A stretch of DNA of 64,000 nt from Planctomycetales bacterium (GTDB lineage: Bacteria; Planctomycetota; Phycisphaerae; SM23-33), in contig JAUWNJ010000006.1 in assembly GCA_030612725.1 (NCBI GenBank), forward strand, positions 1-64,000. The letters run 5' to 3'. The translations under genes were made by a program, and so were the position numbers. Shown one piece after another: positions 34,818 through 44,342 of this stretch. The notes beneath the pieces were generated by a model that was not told where the DNA came from, did not search any database, and worked only from the letters and a program-made list of their open reading frames with translations. Each line of letters opens with the position of its first letter. The stretch's first letter is position 1.

Positions 34818-37800
34818 TGACAGCGTCCGGGATTGGACAAATTGTTCTATCGGAGCATTGGCCGACCTGGCTGTTGGTTGTCGGAGCGACCATCGGTGTG
34901 GGCGGATGGATGACGCTCTATCGTTTCGGCCGAAAGAATAAAGGTGGGACTTCGCTTCGTTACGTCCCAGCCTACGGGTTAATCGCCGCCGCTGGGCGTA
35001 TCGCCCTGGCATTCGGGGGCGTCTGGCTGATCTTCTGCCTGATGGGACGGATATTCCTGCTGGCGACGAACTGGCCGATATGGTCGATGGCGCTGGTCGG
35101 CGTAGTCGTGGCTGAAGCGCTGCTATGGTTGTACGAACTGGAGCGGCGTATCGTCCCGCGAAGGACGGGGATGCTGCTGGTCGGATTGAGGCTCGCACTG
35201 CTTGGCCTGGTGATACTCATGCTGCTCCAGCCTGTAATCGCGTCCGTATGGAGCGAGACCACCCGGCGAAAAGTCGTCGTGCTCGTGGACGAATCGACCT
35301 CGATGCGGATTTCAGACGCTGGAAACCTCGCGCCGCACGAGTCGCTCAGGCTGGCGGAAAGTTTGTCTCTCCAGGCTGCCCGCAGGACTTGGAAACTCGA
35401 TGAAATCGCCGCTTCAGGACGAAAAATCGCCGACGACCTCGTGGGCGAACTGGAATGGATGGATCGCATCGGCAAAGGCCCGAAAGATTCCGTCGCAACC
35501 CAACTATCGAACCATCGAAAGGCGCTGCACGAGAAGATAACCAAATGGTCCGACACCGTCGCCGAGCAGGTTGAAACCCTCGAAACACTGCTCATGGATT
35601 CGCCGACTCTCGCCAAACCGATGCGAACGGCCATTCTCGACGCCAAGGCGCAATTGAGCAGGCAGGTTCGAGGCCGGTTTTTGACCGTGGCCGGGTGGGC
35701 GCACGAGGAAAACGCTTCGTCCCTGGGCGGTAATTTCAATCGTCTGCGCACGGCGCTCCGGCAAGCATCGACTGGGCTTGGAGAGACATGCCCGACGTTG
35801 GAGCGGGTGGGCGTGAGGCTGGATGAACTGCTCTATGAGCAACTTTCTGCTTCCGATCGCGCCGCCGTCGATGCCGTCGCCGGACAGACCCGCCTGGAAC
35901 TGGCGAAGGCTGCACTGACGCATGATCCCGACGGCGACGACAAGAGCCTGCTGGAGCACCTCGGCGAACAATACGACGTCAAGGTCTATACCTTCGCCGG
36001 CGACTTGAGCGAGGTCTCTTCAGCCAGTTTGACCGACCCTATTTCCGCCGCTTCGGACCAGTCCGATGAGCGCAATAATCGAACCGACCTCGCCGGCGCG
36101 TTGCGAAAAATTGTCGCCGATGCCGGTCAGGACGCCCCCGCCGCTGTGGTTGTTCTGACCGACGGACAGGACAACAGCAATCTCAGCGCCGATGCCGGCG
36201 CTCGCGCGCTCGGCGGGGCAGGGTCCGCCCTCTGCGCGATAGTGATGGGCGGGGCCAGTCCGCCCGCCGACGCCGCCGTCGTCTCAATCGAAGCGCCTGA
36301 AACGGTCTATCTGAACGATAAAATGCTCATCAACGCCGAACTGAAACTCGACGGACTGAAAGGCAAAACCGTCGGCATAAAACTACTGCGAGGAGATAAA
36401 CAGGTCGATTCGCGGGACATTCGAATCGTCGATGACGTCTTCCGCACGCACATCCAACTGGGCGACGAACCCAAAACCGTCGGCCTGCACTCCTACCGCG
36501 TCGAAATCGACGAATGCGAAGGCGAAGTCTTCACGGACAACAATTCGTATCCGCTGACACTTTCGGTTACGGACGACAAGACGAAGGTTCTCCTGGTCGA
36601 TTCGCGCCCTCGTTGGGAGTTTCGCTATCTCAAGAACCTCTTTACCGGGCGGGACAAGACCGTCTCTTTGCAATACGTCCTGACGAAGCCGGACACGTTC
36701 ACAGGTCAGAAACCTCGCGGCGAGATACCCGCTTCAGTCGGCAGGGTCGTCGCCGAAGCGACCGTCCTTCCCAAAGAACCCTCCGAGTGGATGAAATTCG
36801 ACGTGATTATCGTCGGGGACGTCAGGCCCGGTGAATTTTCCGTCGAGAACGCCGGAAACCTCCGCAAATTCGTTACCGACCGAGGCGGGACGGTCATCTT
36901 CATTTCCGGGGCGAATTTCATGCCGACCGGATACGCCGATACGAGCCTGGCCGAACTCATCCCACTCCGCCTGAACAAAAAGGACAAGCCCACGGAAATC
37001 CCGACCGGCGGTTTTCGCGTCGCGCTGACACCGGCTGGTACTGATCATGTAATAGGCCGGCAGGACGTGAAACCGGAAAAGTCGCTGGAGGTCTGGAAAT
37101 CGTTCCCGCCGATATTCTGGCGAAGCGATTGCACGCAGGCAAGCCCCGCCGGAATAGTCCTCGCTTATGCAATCGACCCGAACGCTCCGCAATGGCTGAC
37201 CGCAGCGCCCCACAACGGCTCACCGGCGTCGAATCCTCAAAGCCTCCTGAAGCGCAGAGAAAAATACTATCGTAACCACGCACTGATTACGACGGCATCG
37301 CACGGGCTTGGCAAAGTGATGATCCTCGGTTTCGACCGTACGTGGCGGATGAGGTATCGCACCGGCGACACCTATCATCACAAGTTCTGGGGGCAGATTC
37401 TCCGATGGGCGACGGCTGGGAAACTCCCGGCTGGGACGAGGCTGGTGAAACTCGGAACCGACAAGACCCGTTATCCGCCCCACAGCCGGCCCGTCGTCCG
37501 GGCACGCCTCGTGCTCGACGATTTCTCGCCGGTAATAACCGACCAACTCGCAGTGAAGGTCTTCAGGAAGAACAAATGCGTCGCTCGCGCCACGATGAAA
37601 TACGTCAAGGATTCGCCCGGTATGTACACCGCCAGGCTGGAGGAACTACCGGCTGGGGCGTATCGTCTCGAACTTGACGGACCGGCTGTGGATGAACTGC
37701 TGATCGGAGCCGACGTCGATAAGGTCGCCACGGAAATATCGGTCGATCCGTCGTCGCCGACCGAGCAGATAGAACTCGCCGCCAATCGGGACCTGCTGAA

Positions 37801-38002
37801 TCGCCTTGCCGGGCTGAGCCACAACGGCGTGGTCGTCCCAGTCTGCCAGGCCCGACGGATACTCGACGCCCTCCCGGCAGGGAAAATAACGAAGAAACAT
37901 CGCCGACAATTTCTGCTGTGGGATTCATGGGTGCTGCTGGCGCTGTTCTGCGCCGTCGCGGCGACAGAATGGATACTCCGCAAACGAGTCGGACTGACGT
38001 AA
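34817..38002 (+). CDS. Large VWA-domain membrane protein with amidotransferase-like domain
   Basis: A 1061-aa protein translationally coupled to the gene before it (TAATG). Three or four helices occupy residues 1-155; then VLVDESTSMRIS (metal-site motif), a coiled-coil segment of about 150 residues inserted in the VWA fold, VVVLTDGQDNSN, Ig-like domains, and a domain with LLVDSRPRWEFRYLKNLF that is a hallmark of these planctomycete VWA/amidotransferase-like proteins. A last helix is at 1035-1053. The loop between helices 1 and 2 (about residues 42-53, KGGTSLRYVPAYG) is encoded by a copy of the dispersed GGTGGGAC hairpin repeat. Confidence 0.83.
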   Translation: MTASGIGQIVLSEHWPTWLLVVGATIGVGGWMTLYRFGRKNKGGTSLRYVPAYGLIAAAGRIALAFGGVWLIFCLMGRIFLLATNWPIWSMALVGVVVAEALLWLYELERRIVPRRTGMLLVGLRLALLGLVILMLLQPVIASVWSETTRRKVVVLVDESTSMRISDAGNLAPHESLRLAESLSLQAARRTWKLDEIAASGRKIADDLVGELEWMDRIGKGPKDSVATQLSNHRKALHEKITKWSDTVAEQVETLETLLMDSPTLAKPMRTAILDAKAQLSRQVRGRFLTVAGWAHEENASSLGGNFNRLRTALRQASTGLGETCPTLERVGVRLDELLYEQLSASDRAAVDAVAGQTRLELAKAALTHDPDGDDKSLLEHLGEQYDVKVYTFAGDLSEVSSASLTDPISAASDQSDERNNRTDLAGALRKIVADAGQDAPAAVVVLTDGQDNSNLSADAGARALGGAGSALCAIVMGGASPPADAAVVSIEAPETVYLNDKMLINAELKLDGLKGKTVGIKLLRGDKQVDSRDIRIVDDVFRTHIQLGDEPKTVGLHSYRVEIDECEGEVFTDNNSYPLTLSVTDDKTKVLLVDSRPRWEFRYLKNLFTGRDKTVSLQYVLTKPDTFTGQKPRGEIPASVGRVVAEATVLPKEPSEWMKFDVIIVGDVRPGEFSVENAGNLRKFVTDRGGTVIFISGANFMPTGYADTSLAELIPLRLNKKDKPTEIPTGGFRVALTPAGTDHVIGRQDVKPEKSLEVWKSFPPIFWRSDCTQASPAGIVLAYAIDPNAPQWLTAAPHNGSPASNPQSLLKRREKYYRNHALITTASHGLGKVMILGFDRTWRMRYRTGDTYHHKFWGQILRWATAGKLPAGTRLVKLGTDKTRYPPHSRPVVRARLVLDDFSPVITDQLAVKVFRKNKCVARATMKYVKDSPGMYTARLEELPAGAYRLELDGPAVDELLIGADVDKVATEISVDPSSPTEQIELAANRDLLNRLAGLSHNGVVVPVCQARRILDALPAGKITKKHRRQFLLWDSWVLLALFCAVAATEWILRKRVGLT
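34941..34975 (+). repeat. GGTGGGAC..GTCCCAGCC palindromic repeat inside a coding region, copy 3
   Basis: AAGGTGGGACTTCGCTTCGT continuing to GTCCCAGCCTAC is nearly identical to the intergenic copies at 23.8, 51.9 and 52.1 kb, yet lies in frame in the VWA gene. Confidence 0.85.
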
Positions 38003-38325
38003 CGGTTTATTACTTCATGTATTTCTAATGTCCGGTGGACCAGGCCCGAAGGGCCGATCAGAAGTTAGCCGTGGGCGTAAGCCCACGGTGAGAGACGCCC
38101 CTTATTGGCAGAGCCCCGAAGGGGCGAAAGAATATTGTTGGTAAAAAGTTCTGCCGCCCCTCCGGGGCTTGATGGTATTGGAATCGTCATCCGGGGGCTT
38201 ACGCCCCCGGCTAACTTCTGTCGCCCCGTTGGGGCTAATGGAAGCGAACATTATTTATACAGGACTCAATAACCATCGCTGGCTTGCGGTGAACGAGGCG
38301 AACCGGCGACACGGAGACTGATGTC
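38003..38325. repeat. REP-like palindrome cluster in operon gap
   Basis: This 323-bp gap holds GGCCCGAAGGGCC, CCGTGGGC..GCCCACGG, GCCCCGAAGGGGC, GCCCCTCCGGGGC and GGGGGC..GCCCCC hairpins; the segment at 38068-38095 and that at 38191-38220 form an inverted repeat with shared AGAAGTTAGCC ends. No gene is supported. Confidence 0.8.
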
Positions 38326-41300
38326 ATGACACAAATAACCGCTGAAAACAAGTCGTTACCGGCGACGATTGAAGCGACGCTGCGCGGATTGATTCGTCGT
38401 GCTCGGGCTGCCATTATCGTTCGCGGGGTGCTGTTGACGCTGGCGGCTGCGATTTTGGGAATGCTGGCGTCCATGGGAATCGCGGTCAGTTGGCTCCCGT
38501 CGGAACCCTGGCAGCATTACGCGTTGACGTTTCTGTGGCTTGGGGCCGCTGGGGCGGCGGCGATTATCTGGCTTCTGCGTCCCATGGCGAAGAGTTTTTC
38601 GCTTTCAGGTATCGCCCGCGTCATCGAGCAGCGGCATCCGGAATTGCAGGAGCGGATAAGTTCGACCGTAGAGTTGCTCGGAAGCGACGATTCGCCGGAG
38701 ATTCGCGGATCGCAGGTTCTCATCGACGCCCTGGCAGCCGAAGCCGTCGGCGACGCACGCACCGTCCGACCAAAACGCGAGATAACATTCCGAAAGGTCC
38801 GCCCGCCGTTGTATGTCCTGGGCTCAGCAGTAGCCGTCATTGTCGTCCTGCTGTCGCTTTATCCCAAACCAATGGGGAGGCTCCTGGCGAAGACCGTCGC
38901 GCCGTATCTGAACCTTCCGAATGTCTATGCCGACGACCTGAAAATTACTCCCGGAGACTGTGTCCTCGCCGAAAACATGAGGCTGGAGGTAACGGCTTCA
39001 TCGACCCGCAAGGTGCGTTCGGTCGGGATGAGAATCGAGCGGACAAGCGGAACGAAGAACATCTTCAAGATGACCGACCTTCCGGACGGGTCTTTCGTAT
39101 ATACCTCAGGACCGCTCTCGGCGGACGGGCCATGGGGCGCAGAATTCCGATACCGCATTCACGCCGGCGACGCGCAAAGCCAATACTACTCGGTAAAAAT
39201 CGTCCCCCTGCCCGCAGCAAAAAGTGTCGAAGTGGGATATAAACATCCCGATTACATGCAACGACCCGACACACCGATGCTCGCCGGATCGGGAATGATC
39301 ACAGGACCGACCGGAGCGACAGCCGTCGTCCGCATCCGTCTGAATAAACCGGCTGACGAGGTGAAACTGACCATAAACGATGCCGACGCCGAAATAACGC
39401 AGGCCGATGCTCTTACGTACACTTTCAGACACAAACTCGACAAAGACTCGGCTGGACAATGGCGACTGGCGCTGAAAGACGAGTACGGATTCGGTAGCGA
39501 CCCGATCGGCGGGGAGATTGTCGTCAAACCGGACACGCCGCCGGACGTCCGCATCCTCCACCCGACAGGGCGGGAAAAACTGAAACTCAGCCCGACCGAC
39601 CGCCTTGAGGTAACCAGCCGCCTGAGCGACGACTTCGGCGTCAAGCGGGCCCAAATGCAGATTTTAATCGACGGTAAGGAACAAAAGCCCATCAACCTGA
39701 AAGTCGCCGACGAGACCTCGACCACGCTCAATTTAGCGGCGATGGACCTTTCAGGCGCAAGGCGGGTTACTTTCAAGGTCCGGGCGTGGGACAACATGCC
39801 CGACTCGCTCGGCGGGGGCCAGGAAGGCGTTTCCGAAACGCGAACAATTGAACTGGATGTAAAAGCGCGGGCGTACACCTTCCAGGTGCAATTGGCGCTG
39901 GACATCAGGATGCGGGAATCGCTGCGGCAAATCTACGTGCAACTCAAGTCCGCCAAAAAAATCTCCGAACCGCTCCGACGATCCATGCCGGGCACGAAGA
40001 AACTCACTCGTCAGACAACCGATAAAATCGACCGGATGCGAGAGAACCTGCTGGCGGCGGAGGAAACATCTCGCAGCCTCGCCGAACTCACAGCCGGGGC
40101 CTATCCGAAGGTTTCGGAAAAACTGACCAAACTCACCGACGACCACATCTCCAAGGCGCGTGAATTGGCGGGGCTTGTAAAAATCACCGACGCGCAGAAA
40201 CAACGGAGCGAACTTACCGACGAAGCGGACTTCCAGATCGACCGCGCCCTGGCGATAGTTTCGGAAATGCTCAAGGAACTGCACGTCCTGACGGATTTGG
40301 CGGAGCGGGCGGTTGCGCTGGAGGAACTGGCCAAACGCCAGGAAGAACTCGCAGCGGCAAAGATGCCGACGACAACCACCAGGCCCGGCGACGCGGCTCA
40401 GGGCAGGCCCGGCGACGAAGGGCTTCGCGAACTCTCGGGACAGAAATGGCAACAGGCCCAGCGACAGGTCGCAGCGGAAACGGCCGGCATGGTTCGCCAG
40501 ACACCGCGAGCGATGCACGAGGCCCTCAAGGAAAAGTCAAAACAAACGACCGACCTGGCCAAAGTAGCCAAACAACTCCAGCGGGCACAACAGGCCTTGG
40601 CAAAAAGCGCCGACGACGAACAGAGCATCGCCGAGATGAAAAAGCAGTTGACCAAACTCGCAGCCGAGCAGGCCGGACTCGCCAAACAGGCCCAACAGTT
40701 GGCCCGTCAGTCAGCCAAGGTATCGCCGACAAAAACACCGTCTGCCGATGCCGCCAAATCCGCCGCAGATGCCGCCAAGGCGCTGAAGACGACCAAACCG
40801 AAATCCGCTATCGCGCATCAGGCCAAAGCCGTCAAATCACTCGAACAGACCGCCCGTCGCGCCGCAGCCGAACAACTCGCAGACGCCGCCGAAGCACTGT
40901 CCAAAAAGCAGCAGGACCTGGCAAAGCATTCCGAAGCCGCCAAAAAACATCAGGCCGACGCCGACGCCGCCCGCAAAAACGCCGCCGAACAACAGATTAA
41001 ACAGAAGCAAATCCAGGACGAAGTGGCAAAGCGTTCAACCGACCTGGCGGCAAGGCAGTCTGACTTGGCGAAACAGGCGCAGCAGTTGGAAAAAGCGACC
41101 AACCCGTCGAAGCAGTCCCGCCCGTCCGGGGATATGAAATCGGCTGCCGATAATCTGCGTAAGGGAAATCTCGACCAGGCCAAGCGTCAGACCGCCGGGG
41201 CGTCCGAGCAGGCGCGCAAACTGGACGAAGAACTTTCCAAACGCGCCGAATCATCTGCAAAAGCCGCCGAACAGGCCGACGCAAAAGCCGCCGCCAGTCA

Positions 41301-43041
41301 GAACTATGCCGCCGCGAAATCCGCACAGCAACAGGCCCACGCCAAATCGCAGGCAGCGAAGCGTCAATCCGAAACGGCAAAACAACTTGCCCGGGGGCAG
41401 GCTCGTCTGGCGGAAGACGTCGCCGACGCTGCGAAGCGCGAATCGGCCAACCTCGCCGCTGCACGCCAGGCCGGTCAAAAAGCGGCAGCGCATCAGTCCG
41501 CCGCACAAAAAGCCACCGGAAAAATCCAGAACCTCGCCGACGCCCAAACCAAACTCACCAAACAGGTCGGACAACTGAAAGAACTGGCCAAACAGGCGAC
41601 ACGCCAAGCCGCCGCTGCAATGTCAACAAACGACCCGACGGGTAAAATGCAACAAGCAGAGGGCAGGCTACGAAGTAACAGACCCGACCAGGCAACGAAG
41701 CCCCAGACAGACGCGGCTGAAAAACTCCGCCGGATCGCCAAGGCTGCACGCAGCGGAGCCAAACCCGCAGCCCCGTCCGCAACTACCGGTCGAATCGCTT
41801 CATCGGCTCGCAAACTAGCGACCGAGCAGGAGCAACTCCGAAAACGAACAGCCGACCTGACAGGCAAACTCGCGCGGACGCAGGTCCGAAGGCAAAGTCA
41901 GGAATTGACGCGCCTCCGCGCCGAGCAGCAGAAAATCGCAAAACAGTCAGCCAAACTCTCCGACGACGTCAAGACCCAATCGCCCCAACCGGATCGCCTC
42001 GACACACACGCAGCCCGCTCGGCGGCGGAGGCGTCGAAACAGTTGGCGAAAAATCGTCTGGGCGAGGCCGCCAAGTCGGCAAACAAGGCTGCCGGTGAAC
42101 TGGGCGAACTGGCTGGGCGACTCGCAAAGGCCCAGGCCGATGCGCCGCAGGCGGATGCACAGAGAGAGGCTGAACGTCGCGGAAAACTCGCCGGAAGGGC
42201 CCGGCAGTTGGCGAAACGCCAGCAGCAGGCATCTCGCCAGATCGCCGACCTCGCAGCCGGGAAGATGTCGCAGGTCCTTGCCGGTCGGCAGGGACAAATC
42301 GCCGAGCAGACCAAAAAGACAGCCGAGGACGTCGAACTCCTCAAAGAGCACATCGCCGAACTGCTTCCGAACGCCCAGGCCCGCAAGTCTGCACAATCGG
42401 CGGCGAAATCGCTTCAGCAGGCGTCTTCCGCTCAACGCAGGTCTCGCAGGGCAATGTCGTCGGGCAAACCCGGACAGTCCGTCCCGTCCCAGCAGGCAAG
42501 CGCAAAGTCGCTGGGCCGGGCAGCGGCGGCGCTGGCACAACTCGGTCGGAATTTCGCCGCACAGGCGCGAAAAAATCCCCCCACGCCCGCAGGTAAAGGC
42601 GCCGATGAAGCCCCCGGCCAATTGGCCCAGGCATACGATGCGGCACAATCGGCTGCGAAGAACCAGTCAGCCGGCGAGGCCGCCAAGGCTGCCCGACTCC
42701 TCGCCTCGCTGGCTAAACAGGCGCTCCAGCAGGCAGGTGCAATGGGAATGGCGCCCGGCGCAATAGGCAAGCAAGGGATGGGAATGGCGCGAGGATCAAC
42801 GCCGGACTCGAACGCACGCATCGGAACGGCGGGAACGGACTTACGGGCCGGTGAACTCATCGAACTGGGCATCGGCGCCGACGACTGGGCACGTCTTCCG
42901 GGTCAACTGAAGGATAAAATACTCCAGGCCTCTCGCACAGACGGACCCGAAGAATACCGCACTCTCATAAAACGATACTTCCGGGCTTTGGCCAAAAAAG
43001 CCGCCGAAAAAAACTCCGACCGGAAGGAGGAGAAAAAATGA
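38326..43041 (+). CDS. Giant Ala/Lys/Gln-rich coiled-coil membrane protein (DUF4175-like)
   Basis: A 1571-aa protein. Two N-terminal helices (about 25-50 and 63-82) and a third near 160-180 anchor it; residues 185-520 form beta-rich Ig-like domains (LKITPGDCVLAENMRLEV, PPDVRILHPTGREKL). From about 520 to 1450 it is almost pure helix of very low complexity, dominated by Ala, Lys, Gln and Asp (KQAQQLARQSAK, KQQDLAKHSEAAKKH), enough for a coiled coil of more than 100 nm if continuous. The end (GIGADDWARLPGQLKDKIL, then EEYRTLIKRYFRALAKK) is well conserved in form with other planctomycete DUF4175-type proteins. It may span the periplasm as part of the MoxR/VWA system. It overlaps the next gene by four bases. 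Confidence 0.8.
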   Translation: MTQITAENKSLPATIEATLRGLIRRARAAIIVRGVLLTLAAAILGMLASMGIAVSWLPSEPWQHYALTFLWLGAAGAAAIIWLLRPMAKSFSLSGIARVIEQRHPELQERISSTVELLGSDDSPEIRGSQVLIDALAAEAVGDARTVRPKREITFRKVRPPLYVLGSAVAVIVVLLSLYPKPMGRLLAKTVAPYLNLPNVYADDLKITPGDCVLAENMRLEVTASSTRKVRSVGMRIERTSGTKNIFKMTDLPDGSFVYTSGPLSADGPWGAEFRYRIHAGDAQSQYYSVKIVPLPAAKSVEVGYKHPDYMQRPDTPMLAGSGMITGPTGATAVVRIRLNKPADEVKLTINDADAEITQADALTYTFRHKLDKDSAGQWRLALKDEYGFGSDPIGGEIVVKPDTPPDVRILHPTGREKLKLSPTDRLEVTSRLSDDFGVKRAQMQILIDGKEQKPINLKVADETSTTLNLAAMDLSGARRVTFKVRAWDNMPDSLGGGQEGVSETRTIELDVKARAYTFQVQLALDIRMRESLRQIYVQLKSAKKISEPLRRSMPGTKKLTRQTTDKIDRMRENLLAAEETSRSLAELTAGAYPKVSEKLTKLTDDHISKARELAGLVKITDAQKQRSELTDEADFQIDRALAIVSEMLKELHVLTDLAERAVALEELAKRQEELAAAKMPTTTTRPGDAAQGRPGDEGLRELSGQKWQQAQRQVAAETAGMVRQTPRAMHEALKEKSKQTTDLAKVAKQLQRAQQALAKSADDEQSIAEMKKQLTKLAAEQAGLAKQAQQLARQSAKVSPTKTPSADAAKSAADAAKALKTTKPKSAIAHQAKAVKSLEQTARRAAAEQLADAAEALSKKQQDLAKHSEAAKKHQADADAARKNAAEQQIKQKQIQDEVAKRSTDLAARQSDLAKQAQQLEKATNPSKQSRPSGDMKSAADNLRKGNLDQAKRQTAGASEQARKLDEELSKRAESSAKAAEQADAKAAASQNYAAAKSAQQQAHAKSQAAKRQSETAKQLARGQARLAEDVADAAKRESANLAAARQAGQKAAAHQSAAQKATGKIQNLADAQTKLTKQVGQLKELAKQATRQAAAAMSTNDPTGKMQQAEGRLRSNRPDQATKPQTDAAEKLRRIAKAARSGAKPAAPSATTGRIASSARKLATEQEQLRKRTADLTGKLARTQVRRQSQELTRLRAEQQKIAKQSAKLSDDVKTQSPQPDRLDTHAARSAAEASKQLAKNRLGEAAKSANKAAGELGELAGRLAKAQADAPQADAQREAERRGKLAGRARQLAKRQQQASRQIADLAAGKMSQVLAGRQGQIAEQTKKTAEDVELLKEHIAELLPNAQARKSAQSAAKSLQQASSAQRRSRRAMSSGKPGQSVPSQQASAKSLGRAAAALAQLGRNFAAQARKNPPTPAGKGADEAPGQLAQAYDAAQSAAKNQSAGEAAKAARLLASLAKQALQQAGAMGMAPGAIGKQGMGMARGSTPDSNARIGTAGTDLRAGELIELGIGADDWARLPGQLKDKILQASRTDGPEEYRTLIKRYFRALAKKAAEKNSDRKEEKK

Positions 43042-44120
43042 AACGCCTCATCGCCGTACTGTTTTGTTTCTGTGCGATTGCGATTGTAATAATTCCGCCG
43101 AGCAGTATCCGCGCCGACCAGGCAGCGCCGACACTGGCGAAGTACGACAAGCCAATCGAACAGGCCGTCGCAAAAGCGCTGACCTACCTGGCAAAACACC
43201 AGCACGCCGAAGGTTACTTCCCCAGCGGGATGGGCAAGAACACCGCCGTTACTTCGCTGTCGGTCATGGCGTTCCTCGGAGCCGGTTACACCCCCGGATG
43301 CGGACCCTACGGAACCGTCATCAACAAGGGAATCGACTTCGTTATGGCAAGTGCGAGACCCAACGGGATGCTGACGGGCAATTCGTCCCATGGACCGTGG
43401 TACAGCCACAGCATTTCAACGCTGATGCTATCGGAAGTCTCCGGAATGCTGGACGCCAAGCGCCAGGAACGCCTCGATAAAGTCCTGCCGAAGGCGCTGA
43501 AGTTAATCCTGACTGCCCAGCAGATAAAAAAGCCTGCGCGTTACCAGGGCGGGTGGCGTTACCAGCCCACCAGCAGAGACAGCGATATTTCATGCACCGG
43601 ATGGGCGCTGATGTCGCTGCGATCAGCCAGAAACAACGGAGCCGCCATCCCAAAGAAAGCCATCGACGACGCAGTAAAATTCGTCCTCCGCTGCCGATAC
43701 AAACCCAAACCGGGCAGACCCAAAGGCGGAATAGGATTCGGGTACCAGCCGGGCGGCGCGGCGGGTGTGGCAAGAACGGGCACTGCTGTACTCTGCCTGG
43801 AACTGTGCGGAAAACACCACTCCATAGAATCACTCGCAGGCGGAGACTGGTTACTCGCCCACCCGGTCAGGAGTTACGGAAGTTCTTTTTTCTACTATGG
43901 CCTGTACTACTGCGCGCAGGCGATGTTCCAACTGGGCGGGAAACACTGGGAGCAATACGCACCGCAAATGTACGAAATGATGCTCAAGCATCAGCGTAAG
44001 GACGGCTCCTGGCCTCAGGGTTCGTCAAACGAATCCCGCGCGGGAACCTGCTACTCAACGGCAATGGGCGTACTGGCGATTTCCGTCAGTTATAGACAAT
44101 TACCGATTTACCAGCGATAA
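43038..44120 (+). CDS. Terpenoid cyclase/prenyltransferase-fold (alpha-toroid) secreted protein
   Basis: A 360-aa protein with a signal peptide (about 1-30) whose ATG overlaps the preceding stop. The body is built of squalene-cyclase-type QW-like repeats: ALTYLAKHQHAEGYFP, KNTAVTSLSVMAFLGAGY, LKLILTAQQ..QGGWRYQP, TGWALMSLRSARNNG and HQRKDGSWPQG. The catalytic DXDD of cyclases is absent, so it is likely a toroid binding protein. Last gene of the operon. Its final ~55 codons recur as a fragment at 47509-47679. Confidence 0.85.
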   Translation: MKRLIAVLFCFCAIAIVIIPPSSIRADQAAPTLAKYDKPIEQAVAKALTYLAKHQHAEGYFPSGMGKNTAVTSLSVMAFLGAGYTPGCGPYGTVINKGIDFVMASARPNGMLTGNSSHGPWYSHSISTLMLSEVSGMLDAKRQERLDKVLPKALKLILTAQQIKKPARYQGGWRYQPTSRDSDISCTGWALMSLRSARNNGAAIPKKAIDDAVKFVLRCRYKPKPGRPKGGIGFGYQPGGAAGVARTGTAVLCLELCGKHHSIESLAGGDWLLAHPVRSYGSSFFYYGLYYCAQAMFQLGGKHWEQYAPQMYEMMLKHQRKDGSWPQGSSNESRAGTCYSTAMGVLAISVSYRQLPIYQR

Positions 44121-44121
44121 T

Positions 44122-44158
44122 CGGCAGGATGGGACGGAGCGCAGCGGAGTCCCATCTT
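44122..44158. repeat. GGCTGGGAC..GTCCCACC palindromic repeat, copy 4
   Basis: AGGATGGGACGGAGC..AGCGGAGTCCCATCTT hairpin directly after the toroid gene; the matching position after the duplicated fragment carries copy 5. Confidence 0.85.
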
Positions 44159-44342
44159 AAATGCTATTTTTGCTGTTTTTCAGGACAAGCATGGTAGTAT
44201 CCCGGCATGCCGGGAGTTGCGGTTGACCTGCCGAAATGGGCTGGAAGAAAGGATGCAGAAAAAGTACCCGATCCTTTTTCCAGGCCGACCAGGAAAGAAT
44301 GGAACAAAGCAAAATGTATCCTTTAACCTTCAGGAGAGACAC

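Noticed and set aside
40446-42766. Several 100-240 codon frames overlapping the giant coiled-coil gene
   Set aside because: They arise from the Ala/Lys/Gln codon bias in other frames, giving Arg/Pro-rich sequences typical of shadow frames.
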